A stretch of 64,000 nt of DNA from an uncultured Verrucomicrobiota bacterium (GTDB lineage Bacteria > Verrucomicrobiota > Kiritimatiellia > SS1-B-03-39 > UBA6053), in the NCBI GenBank assembly GCA_937127435.1, contig CAKZLZ010000124.1:1-64000 (forward strand), in the 5' to 3' direction. Both the position numbers and the translations under genes were made by a program. Shown here piece by piece: positions 1-7,627 of the stretch. The notes under the pieces were generated by a model that did no database searches, had not been told where the DNA came from, and saw only the letters and a list, made by a program, of their open reading frames with translations. The first letter of the stretch is position 1, and each line of letters starts with the position of its first letter.

Positions 1-1
1 G

Positions 2-667
2 AAGCAGGAGACTATACCCGAAGTAAGGTATTCCAGCCTACCCAGTCGCAAAACTCTGGAAGTGCTTTGGGGGGCGACAGAACACGTAAAGAACCGACAA
101 TTAATGCCCATTCGCAAAACAGATATTGCCGATGATTCACTCGCCAACGGTCAGGACATCAGTGAGCCTGATGTTTTCTTATCCCACAGCCATCTCGACT
201 ACAAAGAGGTATGTGACGTTGCTTCATTCCTCCTGACTCATGATATCATTCCATGGCTGGCGGAAACCCACATCGGCCTAGGGGAACACATTAACGAGCA
301 TATTATTTCCGCGCTACAAGAAAGTCAGGCATTTATCCTGTATCTAACGAGAAATTCATTGAATTCTCGATGGGTAGGGAAAGAATTACATGATGCAGGT
401 TCCCGGAAATTTCCGATTTACATTATCGCAAACACTGATGACGAAATGGTTCAGGGTATTTTGAACCACATGAACCCAAATAATAACTATTTCCAGCATG
501 AGCAAATTCGCTTAATAAACTTACAAATGTTCATCCAAGATCTCATTAATGATCCGAAAAAAAACGTGACGGTATTCACATATTCAAGTGAAATCGGCCA
601 CCAAGCCATATTTAAGAAGGCCAAACCCCTCAAGGAACTTCCCGCCGCTTTTCGTCGGCCCACTTAA
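2..667 (+). CDS. TIR-domain protein, 5' end cut by the window
   Basis: TIR-domain protein, probably an NAD-cleaving or signalling enzyme of a defence module (inferred from the family). The reading frame is open from base 2 with no stop, so the true start may lie outside the window; an internal GTG at 62 would give 201 residues. Numbered from that GTG, the TIR opens with DVFLSHSHLD (37-46) and has the helix-C motif RWVGKE with Glu108, the position of the catalytic Glu in NADase TIRs. The rest (about 110-201) is a short unassigned tail. It precedes the HET gene by 53 nt on the same strand. No membrane segment is visible. Confidence 0.8.
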   Translation, partial: KQETIPEVRYSSLPSRKTLEVLWGATEHVKNRQLMPIRKTDIADDSLANGQDISEPDVFLSHSHLDYKEVCDVASFLLTHDIIPWLAETHIGLGEHINEHIISALQESQAFILYLTRNSLNSRWVGKELHDAGSRKFPIYIIANTDDEMVQGILNHMNPNNNYFQHEQIRLINLQMFIQDLINDPKKNVTVFTYSSEIGHQAIFKKAKPLKELPAAFRRPT

Positions 668-720
668 TTATCTCTTTCGCAGAACTCCGCCAACTATGTT
701 CCAAGAAACCAGCCTCCAAG

Positions 721-2094
721 ATGAAACCAGTCGTCACACTGCTTTGCCCCGGTGCAAACTCCACCCATCCGACCGTACTGTCCCATTGTGGACAAAACTG
801 GCACCTGACTTCTTGTGATTCCTCCGAATGGGCGGAAAGTCAGCTCGACTACATCTGCATCTCCTACGCTTGCGGGGAGGATCTAGTACCTCATATGGGT
901 CTTCCCGGAGCCAGGATGCCCCAACGGATGCTCCGGGTGATTGAAACCGTCATTGACCATCTACAGCCGTCAGCCCTTTGGATAGATGCAGTCTGTATCC
1001 CGCAGACAGAACCTGAACGATCTTCAGCACTGATGCGTATGGGGGAAATTTATGCAAATGCTTCCATCGTCTGTGTGGTATTGTCTGAAGAGTGCCACGA
1101 AGTTTTAAGTACAATTCAAACCTCTGAAAGAATCACGCAGCATCAACTGGATATCCTGGACAGGGATTCGTGGGTTTCCCGAGTTTGGACCTATCCCGAG
1201 TTGGTAAACAGTTCCCGAATCCGGTTCATCGCTGAAGGAGCACCTGATGTATCGGTGGAAGCCATAGACGTATTGAACCAAGTGGGTACCGCCATCCATC
1301 GATACAAAGAGGAGAAGAATCTGGGCGCCTTCACGTTCAGAAAGATGTACCCGAACGTAGACAGCCTGGAGGATGCGATCGTCGACTGGCGGGTCGCCGA
1401 ATATGGTGAACGCTTTGCATATCAGGTCATGAGTGCCATGGCCAATCGTCGTTGCAGAATCCCGGAAGAACGTTACATCGCCATGCTCAGTGCATTAACG
1501 GTATCCCCCACTCCAAATGATACAGAATTCGCGTACTCTTTTATTGCGCACTGCCAAAGCAAGCAGGATTTTTCCTATTTGTTCAGTGCAGCTCCAAGGC
1601 GATCCGAAGGGGGATCAAGCTGGGAACCGACAGGCGATCACCTTTGGAAGCCGGTTTTTCCATGGCATTGCTGGGGTAAAAAGCAAAGCGGATACCTGAA
1701 AGAAGAACGGCTGTATTTGGAAAACCTGTTTCTGCCCAAACCGGGGCCATTGTGTGAAGAAGCGGTTGTATTTTTAAAAGCACATGTGCTGAAGCAAAAC
1801 GTGATATCGGAGGAACTTGATCTTCCATGGTTAGTGTTTTCACAACTTAAGGAAGCAGGATTGGAAGGGGTGAGTGAATGTATGGAAACTCCGCAGGGTT
1901 TGATGTATTCATCATTTGCATTGCCTGAAAAACGCAACGGGATTCAGATTGCTGTTTCAACAGAGATCCGTTCAGCTCTAGGAGGACCTTGCTTGATTTT
2001 GACGGAGAGTAACCTGGATACATTTGAATGTTTGGGCGCAGGTTTCTTCGTTGGAAAGGTTCCAAAGATAGGTCAATCTGTTTTGGTATCCTGA
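721..2094 (+). CDS. HET-domain protein (bacterial heterokaryon-incompatibility-like)
   Basis: The 457-residue protein carries the hallmark motifs of the HET domain (PF06985), known from fungal cell-death proteins and reported sporadically in bacteria. In order: DYICISYACG (43-52, the LSYxWG-like strand), WIDAVCIPQ (87-95, matching the WIDAlCINQ signature), a following segment with MGEIYANASIVCVVLS (the MxxIYxxAxxVxvWLG motif), and RVWTYPEL (154-161, the RxWTxQEl motif). The C-terminal 280 residues are unassigned. HET is considered a distant TIR relative and is thought to trigger cell death in fungi; a matching role here is inference. It lies between two TIR genes on the same strand with about 50-nt gaps, suggesting one transcript. 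No clear Shine-Dalgarno precedes the ATG, so the start is uncertain. Confidence 0.85.
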   Translation: MKPVVTLLCPGANSTHPTVLSHCGQNWHLTSCDSSEWAESQLDYICISYACGEDLVPHMGLPGARMPQRMLRVIETVIDHLQPSALWIDAVCIPQTEPERSSALMRMGEIYANASIVCVVLSEECHEVLSTIQTSERITQHQLDILDRDSWVSRVWTYPELVNSSRIRFIAEGAPDVSVEAIDVLNQVGTAIHRYKEEKNLGAFTFRKMYPNVDSLEDAIVDWRVAEYGERFAYQVMSAMANRRCRIPEERYIAMLSALTVSPTPNDTEFAYSFIAHCQSKQDFSYLFSAAPRRSEGGSSWEPTGDHLWKPVFPWHCWGKKQSGYLKEERLYLENLFLPKPGPLCEEAVVFLKAHVLKQNVISEELDLPWLVFSQLKEAGLEGVSECMETPQGLMYSSFALPEKRNGIQIAVSTEIRSALGGPCLILTESNLDTFECLGAGFFVGKVPKIGQSVLVS

Positions 2095-2143
2095 TGAATA
2101 TTTGCGATTGACGACAACTTTTATCTCTGTACCTGTTTGATTT

Positions 2144-4189
2144 GTGAATGATTCAACACTTCATAAGCCTCGATCAAGGTTTCTACTTTCCGACTTTTTT
2201 GTCAAAGGGCTTCGTGTCATCGATACCTACTTGATGGGATATGATGTGTTTATCTCCTACACATGGAAAGACGGACGAACATATGCTGAAGCCCTTGAAA
2301 AGAAGTTGAAGGATAGACGCTATCGCTGTTTTCTGGATTCATCAGAATATCAGGCCGGTGATGACTTGAATAGGGATGCCCGCCGAGCTGTGAAGTGTTC
2401 ACGTGCGCTGGCAATCGTTGTTAGTGAACATGCCCTGGCTTCAAAACATGTGCGAAAGGAAATAAGCTTATTTGATCTTTCTCAAAAACCCGTTGTCCCC
2501 ATCGATATCCATAACTCTCTTTACGAAAAAGCTTCCGCACCGGATGGAGGATTTGTTTATCAAGTATCTTCCAGATATCACAAATTATGTAAGAACTCGG
2601 ATGAGAAACAGCGAAAAGAAATGGCTGAGACGTTTGGGTTGATCAACCGGGATGTTAAACTGCAAATTGAAGAGCCCCAGATCGAAGAGCCTTCGTCGGA
2701 TACCGTTCATAAACTGTGTGAACGGTTTAATTTTACACGGTCCGTATCACGTCGGTTGCGTGCAATTGGTGTCACGTGCATTATTTTGGTTCTATTAGCT
2801 GTTTTAGCGATTATTTCCAGAAATGAAGCTGAACTACAACGTGATCATGCGGAACAAAATCTTGCGGAGGCCATTGGTGTTGCACAAACTATCACGGAAC
2901 AAATAGATCATGATCTGAAGGATCTTCCAGGGGCGGAATCTGTTCGGGACAAATTATTGGGGTCTGCATATGACATGCTGGAAGATCTTTTGGAGCGAGC
3001 TCCTGAACATCCTCAGATTATAGCTGCTCAAGCCGATGCAGCCATAAATATGGGATCCTGGAATTTCAGGCATGACAGGCTGGCTGTCGCTAAGAAACAA
3101 TTCGAGGAGGCACTGGAACAGTACAGGGAAAATCCGGCCAAAAAGAATGGGCAAATCCAATGCTTACTTAATCTTGGGAGGACCAACCGTGATTTACAAC
3201 TTTTCGATGAGGCCAGAGGTAACTATGATCAGGTTTTGGCTCTTGTTACGTCCAGTCAACCTACACGACAAGAAATACATTTTAAGGCTCGGGCTCTGTA
3301 TGGTCATGGTGACCTGTTTCACGACCAAGCCGATTTGAAACAGGCACTGGAATATCATCTGGAAGCCGAAAAATTACATCGAGTCCTTGTGGAATCACAG
3401 CCATCTCCACCGGAAGCCAAGGTTCATTTTGATGCTTTACTGGACTTAGGTTCCAGTTTGGACCGAGTGGCGCATTTATATGATCAAGGAGGTGATCTGG
3501 ATCAAGCCCTACGTTATCATATCGAAATCTACAAAATAGCCAATCTGCTGTTGTCTGCACGCCCTGGAAACGGACAGTACAGGAGAGATTTTGCCCTTGC
3601 GGCATCAAGACTGGGGTACGACTTTCAACGTAAAGGTGATCTCTCAAAAGCTCTCCGTTACTATCAGGAAGGTGAGTCTATGCTACAAAGTCTGGTTGCG
3701 CTTGCGCCTGGGAGCAAGACGTATCGATATGACTGGGCGATTGCGCTTACAGATCTTGGAGACTTGTATACGACAACAGAGGATTATCCAGATGCAACGA
3801 AGTTCTATCAAGAGAGTTTGAGGGAACTGGACAACGTTATAAAGATTGATTTTAAAAACCCTAAATTCTTAGGGCAAAAAATGGTGACAGTAAACTCGCT
3901 TGCTGAAATGTACAAGGCCTCAGGAAATCTCAAAGAAGCTATCAAGCAATATGAATCCGCGCTTGAAATAGCCGATGAGAAAATTCGCCGCTGGCCGAAT
4001 GTGCCCAATCAGTATTATGCAAAAGCAGTAATTCTGAATAATATGAGTGAAGCTTTTCACAAAGCAAATCCTTCAGCGTCTTTGGAATACCGTGAACGAG
4101 CCTGTGAGGAACTAGAAAAACTGGTTGAACGGTATCCGAATGATCAAAGATACCGGAGCATGTTGGATTCAGTTGAATCTGCAGAATAA
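2144..4189 (+). CDS. TIR - transmembrane - TPR protein
   Basis: 681 residues with three parts: TIR domain (about 32-150, GYDVFISYTW, Glu106 in VRKE), one transmembrane helix (about 205-227, CIILVLLAVLAIIS), then a long TPR array (about 290-660) with repeated L-G and A-Y/F spacing. The array probably senses or binds a partner while the membrane-tethered TIR signals or cleaves NAD (inference). The GTG start has no clear ribosome-binding site. An ATG at 2234 just before the TIR is an alternative, but a similar pre-TIR helix exists in the WD40 homologue at 16379-19165, which favours an upstream start. It is the third gene of the TIR-HET-TIR group and converges on the SLOG operon with a 40-nt gap. 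Confidence 0.85.
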   Translation: MNDSTLHKPRSRFLLSDFFVKGLRVIDTYLMGYDVFISYTWKDGRTYAEALEKKLKDRRYRCFLDSSEYQAGDDLNRDARRAVKCSRALAIVVSEHALASKHVRKEISLFDLSQKPVVPIDIHNSLYEKASAPDGGFVYQVSSRYHKLCKNSDEKQRKEMAETFGLINRDVKLQIEEPQIEEPSSDTVHKLCERFNFTRSVSRRLRAIGVTCIILVLLAVLAIISRNEAELQRDHAEQNLAEAIGVAQTITEQIDHDLKDLPGAESVRDKLLGSAYDMLEDLLERAPEHPQIIAAQADAAINMGSWNFRHDRLAVAKKQFEEALEQYRENPAKKNGQIQCLLNLGRTNRDLQLFDEARGNYDQVLALVTSSQPTRQEIHFKARALYGHGDLFHDQADLKQALEYHLEAEKLHRVLVESQPSPPEAKVHFDALLDLGSSLDRVAHLYDQGGDLDQALRYHIEIYKIANLLLSARPGNGQYRRDFALAASRLGYDFQRKGDLSKALRYYQEGESMLQSLVALAPGSKTYRYDWAIALTDLGDLYTTTEDYPDATKFYQESLRELDNVIKIDFKNPKFLGQKMVTVNSLAEMYKASGNLKEAIKQYESALEIADEKIRRWPNVPNQYYAKAVILNNMSEAFHKANPSASLEYRERACEELEKLVERYPNDQRYRSMLDSVESAE

Positions 4190-4229
4190 TTTAAGAAAGT
4201 ATGTATTTAATCAGTAAAGAATTACCACG

Positions 4230-5135
4230 CTAGAATCTGTTTCTAATATTATCCAATCCAATCAAAACCCAATGTGTGAATTCTTCCAAGGTTTGAGACC
4301 GCATCATTTGCTTGTTTTGATTTTCCGTTAGACCATTATGTTGACAGATACTCTTGAACCCGGCCACCTTAACGGATTTCTGAAGCAGGCGCATATCCAG
4401 AGCTACCGATTCGTCAGTGACTTCCTGAAAATCATCTGAGGAAACTGTAGAGGATTGTTGACTATATGATTTCTGGAGTTCTTTGGAGAGGGTGAAATTC
4501 ATAGGGTTAGGTTGCTCGCCAAAAAGGGTATTGACCACCCACTCTGTAACACCGCCAAAGAGGCCGGATAGGTAAAGCGGTTGCTTGGCGGCCAGGCTGA
4601 ATAGAATTTCTTCGAGAACACCGGGTAGGCGCCCTGTAGACATATCTTCAGGATTTGCGGGATCTTTACCACCCAGGCAAACCCGTGCACTGAGCTGGGT
4701 GGTCATGTATCCTCTCATTCTCGATAATGCTCGTGCTCTGGTGAAGGCAGAAGGCCCGCACTCGATCCCTGTAGGTTTAGAACACTTGACCAACTCCATT
4801 ACCCCCTCGATTTGCTCCTCCTCCCAAGGTTCCAGCCCTGATTCCATACCACTGTACATATAATTGTAGAGGAATGAAGATTTAGACTGAAATATGCCAG
4901 CATTCACATCGTGTGCCTCGGCAAATTCATATAGGGCCATCATGATTCCGCCCGGCCGCCAGTCATGCCCAACTGCAACTGCATAACCATGGGTGATTAA
5001 GCATTTCGAGAGGTTCAGTGTGAGCTCATTTGTGGTCGGCTCATCATTTCGGTAACCGGATCCCGGGGGGACGTGGGAAGCTGAGATGCTGACCCCAATT
5101 TGTGCAGGATTTATTTTATTTTCAGATGCGGTCAT
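4230..5135 (-). CDS. SLOG-superfamily nucleotide-binding protein
   Basis: A 301-residue Rossmann-like protein of the SLOG superfamily, whose members bind or process nucleotides such as ADP-ribose derivatives. Visible marks are the first strand VSISASHVPP (about 15-24), the second glycine motif VAVGHDWRPGG, the segment RARALSRMRGYM, and SARVCLGGK followed by GRLPGVLEEILFSLA and LYLSGLFGG. These match from memory a SLOG family that is repeatedly coded beside tandem-TIR proteins. The last 80 or so residues are helical and unassigned; no Sir2, nuclease or membrane effector is fused. Its start codon overlaps the stop of the tandem-TIR gene (ATGA), so the two are translationally coupled. A role as sensor of a TIR-made nucleotide is inference from the Thoeris precedent. 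Confidence 0.8.
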   Translation of the reverse strand: MTASENKINPAQIGVSISASHVPPGSGYRNDEPTTNELTLNLSKCLITHGYAVAVGHDWRPGGIMMALYEFAEAHDVNAGIFQSKSSFLYNYMYSGMESGLEPWEEEQIEGVMELVKCSKPTGIECGPSAFTRARALSRMRGYMTTQLSARVCLGGKDPANPEDMSTGRLPGVLEEILFSLAAKQPLYLSGLFGGVTEWVVNTLFGEQPNPMNFTLSKELQKSYSQQSSTVSSDDFQEVTDESVALDMRLLQKSVKVAGFKSICQHNGLTENQNKQMMRSQTLEEFTHWVLIGLDNIRNRF

Positions 5136-6367
5136 GATGACTTGTCCTCATTTGATGCAGAAAAGGATTCGATGATAAGCTGTTGAGGCGTTCTGAGCGT
5201 ATGATTGGGTGCGATGGCATTGATTGCGTTTAATGCATTCCCTTGTAAGGGAGGATCAGGATACAGAATCAGTTGGGATTGTGAATTGGATTTCATGGCC
5301 ATACTGATCCGGTTGGGCGTTGGGGTGTAGCTGAGAATAGAAACTGGTACATTGGATTGCAGATGCTGCTGTGAGTATAAATGGCAAAAGCGGTCCAGAA
5401 GGAGGCGTCGAATATTCTCGCGCATGACCGCAAAGGCTACCCTGAATAAATTCCCGTCGGAAAGCCATAAGGTAGGTGCTGCATCATGAGTGAGCATGTC
5501 GGGTGCCCGTTCCAGATCGTTCCTTAATTCAACCATGACCATAGGAACACCGCAATCCCGGGCTAAAAGAAACTCTTTTCTGCACCAAGGCCTGCTTCCA
5601 TAGGTTTTAGTACGCAGAACCACAACGGTGGAGCTTTTCACACCACTGACAATTTCTTTCCGCCAATCCATCGGTTTATTTGGACTGTAAAGGTTTTTTA
5701 CATCGTACCAGGTGTGGAAAATTGATTTGCGGGACAAAAGGTGTTCCAGTGCCCGAGCCAAAGGGAGGCCATCCTTTTTCGCATGACTTAGGAAAACGGT
5801 CATATGAGGTTTGGAACTGGTACCAAAAATACCCACCTGTAATAATCGTCTAGCATGGCCCAGTGCGGACAAAGCCAGCCAGACTGGGCGTTCAGCCTGC
5901 TCACCCCATTTATAACGGTATATGGCGGCATTAGGGTCATTTTGGGAGACTTTGTCTTCAGACTGTAGATTTTTCCACCACAGATGATGGTCTGGTGATT
6001 CAAGGCAGGATTCATTTTTAAGGGGTGATCCAGAAATACGAACGGTCATTAGCCCATGCCGGGGGTGTGCGTTACGGATTTCCTGAGAAAAGATTTGAAG
6101 GTTCTGCAGATCCACATCCTTCCAGTTCTCATCCATGAGCACAATGACCAACGTATGCATGGCATGGTTGAGTGCGGAACCCAGATTGGAAACGTCCACA
6201 TGCCGCTGGACAGGAACCGGAAGTCCTAAAGCAGTGTTTACGTAAGTAGACGGCGAGCCGACATTCCCACTGAATGCTTCATGAAGACTTTCAGCATAAT
6301 TTTTTTGACTGCCTGAAATTGAAGCAACGATGCGGATAAGCAAGGGTGGTAATGTGAGAGAAGTCAT
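5132..6367 (-). CDS. Tandem TIR protein (degenerate N-terminal TIR plus TIR)
   Basis: 411 residues. The clear TIR domain begins at residue 189 with MTVFLSHAKKDG and has YDVKNLYSP, PMDWRKEI and the helix RPWCRKEFLLA with Glu265 at the catalytic position. The first 130 residues also look TIR-like: LIRIVASISGSQ, then HAMHTLVIVLMDENW, but without the catalytic motif, so it is probably a degenerate TIR. The C-terminus has the segment LILYPDPPLQGN, which I associate with this TIR family next to SLOG genes. It sits between a second TIR gene (17-nt gap) and the SLOG gene (4-nt overlap), forming a three-gene minus-strand operon. Predicted to make or break NAD-derived nucleotides (family knowledge, untested here). 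Confidence 0.82.
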   Translation of the reverse strand: MTSLTLPPLLIRIVASISGSQKNYAESLHEAFSGNVGSPSTYVNTALGLPVPVQRHVDVSNLGSALNHAMHTLVIVLMDENWKDVDLQNLQIFSQEIRNAHPRHGLMTVRISGSPLKNESCLESPDHHLWWKNLQSEDKVSQNDPNAAIYRYKWGEQAERPVWLALSALGHARRLLQVGIFGTSSKPHMTVFLSHAKKDGLPLARALEHLLSRKSIFHTWYDVKNLYSPNKPMDWRKEIVSGVKSSTVVVLRTKTYGSRPWCRKEFLLARDCGVPMVMVELRNDLERAPDMLTHDAAPTLWLSDGNLFRVAFAVMRENIRRLLLDRFCHLYSQQHLQSNVPVSILSYTPTPNRISMAMKSNSQSQLILYPDPPLQGNALNAINAIAPNHTLRTPQQLIIESFSASNEDKSS

Positions 6368-6384
6368 GATGTCAGTCAGAGCGG

Positions 6385-7185
6385 TTATGATGGTGGGTAC
6401 AATTTATATAAAGAGTCTAAAGCATGGAGTGAAGATGAAATATCTGAATTTCCACATGTGTTTTTCCATTCTGTAAGGGAATCAGATGTGAGTTCCGTAA
6501 ACGAGCTGAGGTCAAGGTCGTGTAAAATAGGTGGTTCAACCCTCACATTTGAAGCAATTTTTTCATTGAGACCAGCCTCTTTATGTCTTTGGGGGTTTGT
6601 TCGACGAACCATGCGAGCGAATTCCAGTTCGGAGTAAATCCAGGGAGAATAGGTTTGTTCGCCCGGATTAAATGCCGGAACAGAATTGGGCGTATTTAAA
6701 AAGATGAGGCATTCCGTTTTGTCGATCATTTTATGCAGTGCAGTATTCAGGATCATATGTACATGACTGGTGGAAGCATTCCGTTTGTCGTAATCATACG
6801 TTTTCCCGGATTGATCATCCGCTTCCTTCAAGACGCAATATTTATCATCGATTATTTTTTGGAGAGAGGTGCTCTCTTGCCAGACCCAGGAATCAATAAA
6901 TGAAGAGAGGCTGAAATTTGCATAAAGAAAATGCGCAAGTTTTTCTGCGAGTTCTTTATCCGCCCTGGAGTGAGAGATGAACACCTCGCATGATATTTTC
7001 GGGAACCAGTCGTTTTGAAGTTCAGTACCCGAAATGGTTTTTGAATCTGACACCAGCGATTTGAGAGTATTCTGAATAGATACTTTCCCCAATAAACCAG
7101 AAAGTTTCGACATTGAGTGACCAAGGTCGTTACTTGGATTAATCGCATTGGAGTTTTGTAGCGATAAGTTGTATTTGGAAAACAT
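6385..7185 (-). CDS. TIR-domain protein
   Basis: TIR protein of about 266 residues from the ATG at 7185; the frame stays open to a TTG at 7245, but neither start has a good ribosome-binding site. The TIR core starts with CEVFISHSRADKELAEKL and continues through SSFIDSWVWQ, TECLIFLNTP and SPWIYSELEFARM, with the Glu of SEL at the expected catalytic site (residue 206 counted from 7245). The 65 residues before the TIR are polar and unassigned. It is the first gene of the TIR, tandem-TIR, SLOG operon and is divergent from the lipase operon at 7628. Confidence 0.8.
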   Translation of the reverse strand: MFSKYNLSLQNSNAINPSNDLGHSMSKLSGLLGKVSIQNTLKSLVSDSKTISGTELQNDWFPKISCEVFISHSRADKELAEKLAHFLYANFSLSSFIDSWVWQESTSLQKIIDDKYCVLKEADDQSGKTYDYDKRNASTSHVHMILNTALHKMIDKTECLIFLNTPNSVPAFNPGEQTYSPWIYSELEFARMVRRTNPQRHKEAGLNEKIASNVRVEPPILHDLDLSSFTELTSDSLTEWKNTCGNSDISSSLHALDSLYKLYPPS

Positions 7186-7245
7186 CTGTTTAAATTGATG
7201 GACCAGTATAAGTGAGTCGAACCATAGAAGGCAGGTGAATCGCAA

Positions 7246-7627
7246 TGTTTAGAACTTGATAAGAGAAGAGACTTCCAAAATTTTGGGTTGCTCTGATGAG
7301 ACCTGAGTAAACCGATAACTTATACGGTAATCCTTGAATAGAGGCGGTAATTCTTTTCGTTTCAAAGGTGTCAATCTAACTAAAGATCAACCAGAACAAA
7401 CTTCTTTTTCAAGCAAAGAAAAGCATTTTGAGTTCGAATATACCGTTCATATTTTCTGACTAATTTTACAAGGTCATAAAAAAGAATAAGAATCAGACCG
7501 AAATTTGCTCCAGCCTAAGTCCTATTTTTAGGTCCTGCGTCAATAAAACTTCTTGCACATATCTCTCTGCCTAACCATGATTCATGGGAAGGCCTAAGGA
7601 AATCATATACAAGAAAGAGGAAAAGTA
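7246..7627. promoter_or_regulatory. Divergent intergenic region between two defence-type operons
   Basis: This 382-nt AT-rich stretch holds no convincing gene and must contain the promoters of both the minus-strand TIR/SLOG operon and the plus-strand lipase operon. A weak sigma70-like pair on the plus strand is TTGCAC (7553-7558), 17 nt, then CATGAT (7576-7581). The ribosome-binding site AAAGAGG lies just before the ATG at 7628. Confidence 0.45.
7575..7587. promoter_or_regulatory. Short perfect dyad upstream of the lipase operon
   Basis: CCATGA-T-TCATGG is a perfect 6-bp inverted repeat around one central base, about 40 nt before the lipase start and overlapping the candidate -10 element. 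It could be an operator; a chance palindrome is possible because only one copy was seen. Confidence 0.25.

Noticed and set aside
588..818. 76-codon frame bridging the first TIR and HET genes
   Set aside because: Out of frame with both, no motif; overlaps well-supported genes.
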